DNA from: Streptomyces solicavernae
GTDB taxonomy: Bacteria; Actinomycetota; Actinomycetes; Streptomycetales; Streptomycetaceae
Reading direction: 5' to 3'
DNA length: 64,000 nt
Assembly (NCBI RefSeq): GCF_029968095.1
Contig: NZ_JASCIR010000031.1
Location: 1-64,000, forward strand
This document shows, in pieces, positions 59,903 to 64,000 of this stretch. How positions within the stretch are numbered: position 1 is the stretch's first letter; each line of letters starts with the position of its first letter. The notes under the pieces are model-generated. The model was not told the DNA's origin. It saw only the letters and a program-made list of their open reading frames with translations, and did not search any database. The position numbers and the translations under genes were made by a program.

Positions 59903-60001
59903 GCTGGTGAACCCCCGTGTCGTACGTATCTTCCGACCGCACTCTCGCCCGTAACCGCCGTATTCCGTAAGGGGGTTCGGGTCCGGATCACCCTGATGGG
60001 G

Positions 60002-60037
60002 GAAAGTCCCGCCGAAGGGCTCTTCGGCGGGACTTTC
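60002..60037 (-). terminator. Hairpin terminator of the DHA2 pump gene
   Basis: 15-bp stem GAAAGTCCCGCCGAA / TTCGGCGGGACTTTC with a 6-nt loop, 52 nt past the pump stop on the minus strand. Confidence 0.75.
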
Positions 60038-60088
60038 GGATGCGTGGGGCGCGTACGAGGGGCGCACCGCCCCACCTCGCGCGCGGGT

Positions 60089-61714
60089 TCAGATGTGGAC
60101 GGCTCCGCCGCCCGCCTCCGCGTTGGCGCCGCGCTTGGTGAACACGGCCACCACGGCGGCGACGGATGCGACGATTCCGGCCGTGACGAAGGCGAGGTGC
60201 ATGCCGGACATGAAGGTGTCCTGCACGACGCCGCCGATCTGCTCGATGACCGGCTGCGGGGTGTGCGCCTTCTCCAGGGCCTCGGTGGGCAGGTGGCCGA
60301 CCTCGGCCGCCGCGTCCAGGCCGGGCGCGGGCTCGCCGGGCAGCCCGGCCTCCGTCCACTTCTCGGGCAGTACGGAGGCGGTCTTGCTGGACATGACGGC
60401 ACCCAGGACGGCCGTGCCGAGCGCGCCGCCGACCTGCATGCCGGCCTGCTGCAGACCGCCCGCCACGCCGGACAGCTCCAGCGGGGCGTTGCCGACGATG
60501 ACCTCGGTGGCGCCGACCATCACCGGGGCGAGGCCGAGGCCGAGGAGGGCGAACCACAGCGACATCGTCCAGGTGCCGGTCCCGGTGGTGAGCGTGGTCA
60601 TGCCGAACATCGCGGCCGCCGTGAGCACCATGCCGCCGACCAGCGGCACGCGCGGGCCGAACTTGGTGATGAGGGCGCCCGCGATCGGCGAGGACACGAT
60701 CATCATGGCCGTCAGCGGCAGCAGGTGCAGGCCGCTCTCGACCGGGGTCATGCGGTGCACGCCCTGGAGGTAGAACGTCACGAAGAACAGGCCGCCCATG
60801 AAGGCGAAGGCCATAAGGACCATGAGGACGGTGCCCGCGGAGAGCGGTATGGAGCGGAACATCCCGAGCGGGACCAGCGGCTCCTTGACCTTGGTCTCCC
60901 AGACGGCGAAGACCACGAAGCAGAGCACGGCCGCGCCCAGGAAGATCCAGGTCTTGGTGCCGCCCCAGCCCCAGGACTCACCGGCCTTGATGATGGCCCA
61001 GATCAGGAAGAACATCGCGCCGGAGAGCAGCACGATGCCCGGAATGTCGAAGGAGCGCGGGGCGTTCGCGGCGCGGTGGTCCTTGAGGATCCACAGGCCG
61101 AAGACAAGCGCGATCACGCCGACCGGCACGTTGATGAAGAACACCGACTGCCAGCTGACGTGCTCGACGAGGACACCGCCGAGGATCGGGCCGCCCGCCG
61201 TGGAGGCGCCGATGACCATGCCCCAGATGCCGATGGCCATGTTGAGCTTCTCGGCCGGGAAGGTGGCGCGCAGCAGGCCGAGCGCCGCCGGCATGAGGAG
61301 GGCGCCGAAGAGGCCCTGCAGGACGCGGAAGACGACGACGAACGTGACGCTCTCGGACAGCCCGATCGCCCCGGAGGCGGCGGCGAAGCCGACGACGCCG
61401 ATGAGGAAGGTCTGCCGGTGGCCGAAGCGGTCGCCGAGCTTGCCGGCCGTGATCAGGGCGACGGCAAGCGCCAGGAGGTAGCCGTTGGTGATCCACTGGA
61501 CGTCCGCGAGGGAGGCGTTCAGGTCCTTCTGGATGGCCGGGTTGGCAATGGCCACGATGGTGCCGTCGAGGGCCACCATCATCACGCCGATCGCGACGGC
61601 GAACAGCGTCAGCCAGGGGTGGCCGCGCAGGCCCTTCGCCGTGGCCGGGGCGGGAGCGCCCCCCGGCTGCTCCGGCGCCTTGTCCGCCTTGTCGACGGTG
61701 GTCTGACTAGTCAT
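60089..61714 (-). CDS. DHA2-family MFS multidrug exporter (EmrB/QacA type)
   Basis: 541 aa; ATG 61714. Fourteen membrane helices; motif MMVALDGTIVAIANPAIQKDLNASLADVQWITNGYLLALA (TM1 DHA2 signature), GDRFGHRQTFLIGVVGF and RVLQGLFGALLMPAALGLL. The antiporter motif GPILGGVLVEHVSWQSVFFINVPVG is also clear. It is divergent from the TetR gene at 61853, a standard pump-repressor pair. A compact inverted repeat at 61739-61777 lies in their shared promoter. Export substrate unknown. Confidence 0.9.
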   Translation of the reverse strand: MTSQTTVDKADKAPEQPGGAPAPATAKGLRGHPWLTLFAVAIGVMMVALDGTIVAIANPAIQKDLNASLADVQWITNGYLLALAVALITAGKLGDRFGHRQTFLIGVVGFAAASGAIGLSESVTFVVVFRVLQGLFGALLMPAALGLLRATFPAEKLNMAIGIWGMVIGASTAGGPILGGVLVEHVSWQSVFFINVPVGVIALVFGLWILKDHRAANAPRSFDIPGIVLLSGAMFFLIWAIIKAGESWGWGGTKTWIFLGAAVLCFVVFAVWETKVKEPLVPLGMFRSIPLSAGTVLMVLMAFAFMGGLFFVTFYLQGVHRMTPVESGLHLLPLTAMMIVSSPIAGALITKFGPRVPLVGGMVLTAAAMFGMTTLTTGTGTWTMSLWFALLGLGLAPVMVGATEVIVGNAPLELSGVAGGLQQAGMQVGGALGTAVLGAVMSSKTASVLPEKWTEAGLPGEPAPGLDAAAEVGHLPTEALEKAHTPQPVIEQIGGVVQDTFMSGMHLAFVTAGIVASVAAVVAVFTKRGANAEAGGGAVHI

Positions 61715-61738
61715 GCGTTCGAGGCTAATGACAGCCGC

Positions 61739-61777
61739 TGACAGTTGACAAACCGATTCACAAGTCGGTAACTGTCA
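61739..61777. promoter_or_regulatory. Putative TetR operator between pump and repressor
   Basis: Outer arms TGACAGTT (61739-61746) and AACTGTCA (61770-61777) flank a region holding a second pair, ACCGA (61752-61756) and TCGGT (61765-61769). It lies in the divergent promoter, the expected place for the adjacent TetR protein. Confidence 0.55.
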
Positions 61778-61852
61778 CGTTGCTCACAGGTAGGGTGAGC
61801 TGCAGAAACAGGCTGAACGAACCGGTGGGAACCGGTGGAAAGAGGATCCGGA

Positions 61853-62533
61853 GTGACCCCGCCCCCGCCCGAGTCGAAGCCCGCATCGAGCCCCGCCCCG
61901 GCCCCGCCCGCGGGCCTGCGCGAGCGCAAGAAGCGCCGCACGCGCGACGCCCTGCTGCGCGCCGCCCTCGAACTCTTCACGTCCCAGGGGTACGAGCAGA
62001 CCACCGTCGACGAGATCGTGGACGCCGTCGACGTCTCGCAGCGCACCTTCTTCCGGTACTTCGCCAACAAGGAAGAGGCGGTTTTCGCCGTACAGGAGAT
62101 GGTGGAGCGGCAGTTCGTGGAGCAGCTGCGCGCCCGGCCGCCGCACGAGCCGCCGCTCCAGGCGCTGCGCGCGGCCGTTCTGGACGCGTGGAACACCATC
62201 GGCGACAGCATCGAGCAGGTCGTCCCGGTCGAACTCCACATGCGCACCTTTCAGTTGATCGAGTCGACGCCCGCACTGCTCGCCGTACAGATGCGCCGCT
62301 CCATCGAGACCGAGGAGGAGGTCGCCCGGATCATCGCCGCGCGTGAGGGCCTCGACGTGGACGCCGACCCGCGCCCGCGCGTGGCCGTGGCGGCGTTCAG
62401 CGGGGTGATGCGGATGACCGGGCGGCTGTGGGGTGCGGGCGAGGACCTCAGCGTCGAGTCGATGCGCGTGGTCACGGCCGCCCAGCTCGACGAGCTGGTG
62501 CCGGCGCTCGCGGGCGACTGGCGCGCGGGCTGA
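61853..62533 (+). CDS. TetR-family repressor of the adjacent pump
   Basis: 226 aa from GTG 61853 with AGAGGA upstream; GTG 61835 is less likely. A Pro/Ala-rich N-terminal tail precedes the HTH domain: LRERKKRRTRDALLRAALELFTSQGYEQTTVDEIVDAVDVSQRTFFRYFANKEEAVFAVQE. The C-domain (QALRAAVLDAWNTIGDSIEQVVPVELHMRTFQLIE) is helical and would bind the drug. Expected to repress the pump and itself through the inverted repeat at 61739-61777. Confidence 0.88.
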   Translation: MTPPPPESKPASSPAPAPPAGLRERKKRRTRDALLRAALELFTSQGYEQTTVDEIVDAVDVSQRTFFRYFANKEEAVFAVQEMVERQFVEQLRARPPHEPPLQALRAAVLDAWNTIGDSIEQVVPVELHMRTFQLIESTPALLAVQMRRSIETEEEVARIIAAREGLDVDADPRPRVAVAAFSGVMRMTGRLWGAGEDLSVESMRVVTAAQLDELVPALAGDWRAG

Positions 62534-62534
62534 G

Positions 62535-62620
62535 CGCACTCGCGCGCGGGGAATCCGAACCCGCGTGCGATCCGCACTCGCGCGCGAGGATCCGCACCCG
62601 CGCGCGGGATCCGACGGAGC
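62535..62620. repeat. CGCGCGCG-rich 18-bp direct repeats after the TetR gene
   Basis: Four or so variants of GATCCGCACTCGCGCGCG lie in the TetR 3' flank. They may form alternating purine-pyrimidine structure; no gene is supported. Confidence 0.65.
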
Positions 62621-62787
62621 GTACGAACGCATCGGCACAGGGTGAACTGCCGTGCCCCGCAAGCGCCTACGGAGCGTAGTCGCCCCGTATCCCATGCGCC
62701 CCGTTTGACATGAATCACCACCCGCGAAGCGTGATCTGCCCCACCCTCTTCCCGGTCCGAGCAGCAGGTCTCCTAGGGTGTTCCGCA

Positions 62788-63999
62788 GTGACTTCCTTCG
62801 ACTCGTCCCCCACTTTGAACGTCTGGCGCGCGCTCCTCGCTCTCGCGGTCGTCTTCGTCATGCTGGCGACCACCGGCTGGAGCGCCGTGCGTCACGACAA
62901 GGGCGCGTCGACCCCGCTCGAACGGGCCCTCTCCGCCTGGAAGCACGGCGGCATCGACGGCCACCGGCTGCCCGACCCGCACGCCCCCGCCGCCCGGATC
63001 GCGCACTTCTTCGACACCCTCACCGGGTCCCAGAAGCTCCGCCTCGCCCGCAGCCACCCGCTCGCCGTCGGCAACCTGGCCGGCGCGCCGGTCACCCTCC
63101 GGTACCAGGCCAACCGCATCGCCCTCGACCGGGCGCGCGGGGTCGAGCGGCAGCGCATGCACGACAAACGCCTGTCCGAACAGGGCCGGCACCAGGCGGG
63201 CCGCCGGATGAACCGCTTCGAGTCGCTGATGCGGCCCGAGCGGCAGATCCTCGCCTTCGACCCGATGGGCCCCGGACGCGTCGCGGAGGTCCTCGGCGAC
63301 CTGAACCGCGCCGAGCGGGTGTCGGTCGTGGTGCCCGGCGTCGACACCAACCTGCTCACGTTCCAGAAGACGCACGGCCGCTACACGGCGCCGCGCGGCA
63401 TGGCGGGCGCGCTCTACCGCGAGCAGCAGAAGCGCAGCCCGAAGACCCGCAGCGCCGTCATCGCCTGGGCCGACTACACGGCGCCCGCCGGCCTCGGCAT
63501 GGACGCGGCCACCGCGAAGCGCGCCGAGGACGGCTCGGTCCGGCTGAACTCCCTGGTCCGTACGCTGCCCGGCGCCTCGGAGGTCGCCCTGTACTGCCAC
63601 AGCTACGGCTCGGTGGTGTGCGGGGTCGCGGCCCGGAAACTGCCCCCGCGCGTGACCGACATAGCGGTCGCCGGCAGCCCCGGAATGCGCGCCGAGAACG
63701 TCGGCGGGCTGCACACCGACGCCCGCGTGTGGGCGATGCGGGACTCCGACGACTGGATCCAGGACGTCCCGCACATGGAGCTCGGCGGCCTCGGCCACGG
63801 CGCCGACCCGGTCTCCAAGGCCTTCGGCGCGCGGGTCGTCTCCGCACAGGGCGCCGTCGGCCATACGGGCTACTTTCAGCCGGGCACGGAGAGCCTGCGC
63901 AACTTCGCCCGGATCGGCGTCGGCCAGTACGACGCGGTGAGCTGTGCGGGCGGCGGCGAGGCGTGCCGGGACATGTCCTCCGGTTCCGCTTCGGCCTGA
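62788..63999 (+). CDS. Secreted or membrane-anchored alpha/beta hydrolase (DUF1023 family)
   Basis: 403 aa from GTG 62788; the stop is at 63997-63999, so it is complete. An N-terminal hydrophobic segment (VWRALLALAVVFVMLATTGWSA) acts as signal/anchor. The alpha/beta-hydrolase core has VSVVVPGVDTNLLTF and the nucleophile elbow ALYCHSYGSVVCGVAA (Ser in HSYGS). TDIAVAGSPGMRAENVGGL follows, with Asp/His candidates in the AMRDSDDWI and VGHTGYF regions. It is typical of the DUF1023 family of unknown substrate. There is no strong ribosome site and TAGGGT lies about 12 nt upstream, so the transcript may be leaderless. Confidence 0.84.
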   Translation: MTSFDSSPTLNVWRALLALAVVFVMLATTGWSAVRHDKGASTPLERALSAWKHGGIDGHRLPDPHAPAARIAHFFDTLTGSQKLRLARSHPLAVGNLAGAPVTLRYQANRIALDRARGVERQRMHDKRLSEQGRHQAGRRMNRFESLMRPERQILAFDPMGPGRVAEVLGDLNRAERVSVVVPGVDTNLLTFQKTHGRYTAPRGMAGALYREQQKRSPKTRSAVIAWADYTAPAGLGMDAATAKRAEDGSVRLNSLVRTLPGASEVALYCHSYGSVVCGVAARKLPPRVTDIAVAGSPGMRAENVGGLHTDARVWAMRDSDDWIQDVPHMELGGLGHGADPVSKAFGARVVSAQGAVGHTGYFQPGTESLRNFARIGVGQYDAVSCAGGGEACRDMSSGSASA

Positions 64000-64000
64000 C

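Overview
The window is chromosomal DNA from a high-GC actinomycete, almost certainly Streptomyces. The signs are about 72% GC, abundant GTG/TTG starts with GGAGG-type ribosome sites, F420-dependent and KstR-type proteins, TerD paralogues next to aceE, and short Streptomyces-type palindromic intergenic elements. I support about 60 protein genes (one cut by the left edge), one tRNA-Val, one cobalamin riboswitch, several hairpin terminators, a set of putative KstR-type operators and an unusual number of short tandem repeats. No insertion sequence, prophage, rRNA or CRISPR array is visible.

Layout. 0-6.7 kb: methyltransferase, membrane protein, F420-type oxidoreductase, then a leftward set of terpenoid-cyclase-fold protein, methyltransferase and family-4 glycosyltransferase. 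6.7-21 kb: a sterol-type side-chain degradation set (KstR-like regulator, 3Fe-4S ferredoxin, aldehyde dehydrogenase, metallo-beta-lactamase-fold hydrolase, FadA5-like thiolase, CYP125-like P450). It is split by a cobalamin-riboswitch operon that looks like a B12 capture and ECF uptake system (intrinsic-factor-like surface protein, small anchored partner, EcfT, fused double ATPase, S component), followed by a secreted SLT-domain protein. 21-39 kb: MHS-family transporter, serpin, FHA protein, ABM monooxygenase, GNAT, an MFS pump with a winged-helix-like tail, peptidoglycan-binding protein, HAD phosphatase, GDT1-type transporter, secreted HNH nuclease, PhoD phosphatase, large FAD/NAD-binding protein, DoxX, Cu/Zn superoxide dismutase-like protein and VTT/DedA-like protein. 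39-42.5 kb: PadR regulator, 2,4-dienoyl-CoA reductase, tRNA-Val. 42.7-56.3 kb: coiled-coil and DUF4383 membrane proteins, a zinc ribbon, DedA, then a tellurium-resistance-type (Ter) stress island: HAD, a fused phosphoribosyltransferase/TRSP/StiP-like protein, a CitE-like lyase, three TerD proteins, a TerA-like protein, a TerC-type DUF475 protein, peroxiredoxin and DUF3052 protein. 56.7-64 kb: AceE, an I36-type inhibitor-like protein, a DHA2 MFS pump with its divergent TetR regulator, and a secreted alpha/beta hydrolase.

How the genes fit together. The most informative signal is the sequence TnnAACnnGTTnnA, the known KstR operator consensus. It occurs exactly three times (6779, 9595, 41924) and with one mismatch three more times (9502, 19495, 19615). 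All six copies lie upstream of the regulator or of the ferredoxin/ALDH, MBL, thiolase, P450 and dienoyl-CoA reductase genes. This ties dispersed genes into one predicted lipid/sterol catabolic regulon. The B12 operon gives a coherent capture, delivery and import model for cobalamin. The Ter island matches the published idea of Ter-linked synthesis of a nucleotide-like metabolite.

Limits: functions are read from motifs and remembered family features. No database search, folding or expression data were used, and starts are chosen from ribosome-site spacing.
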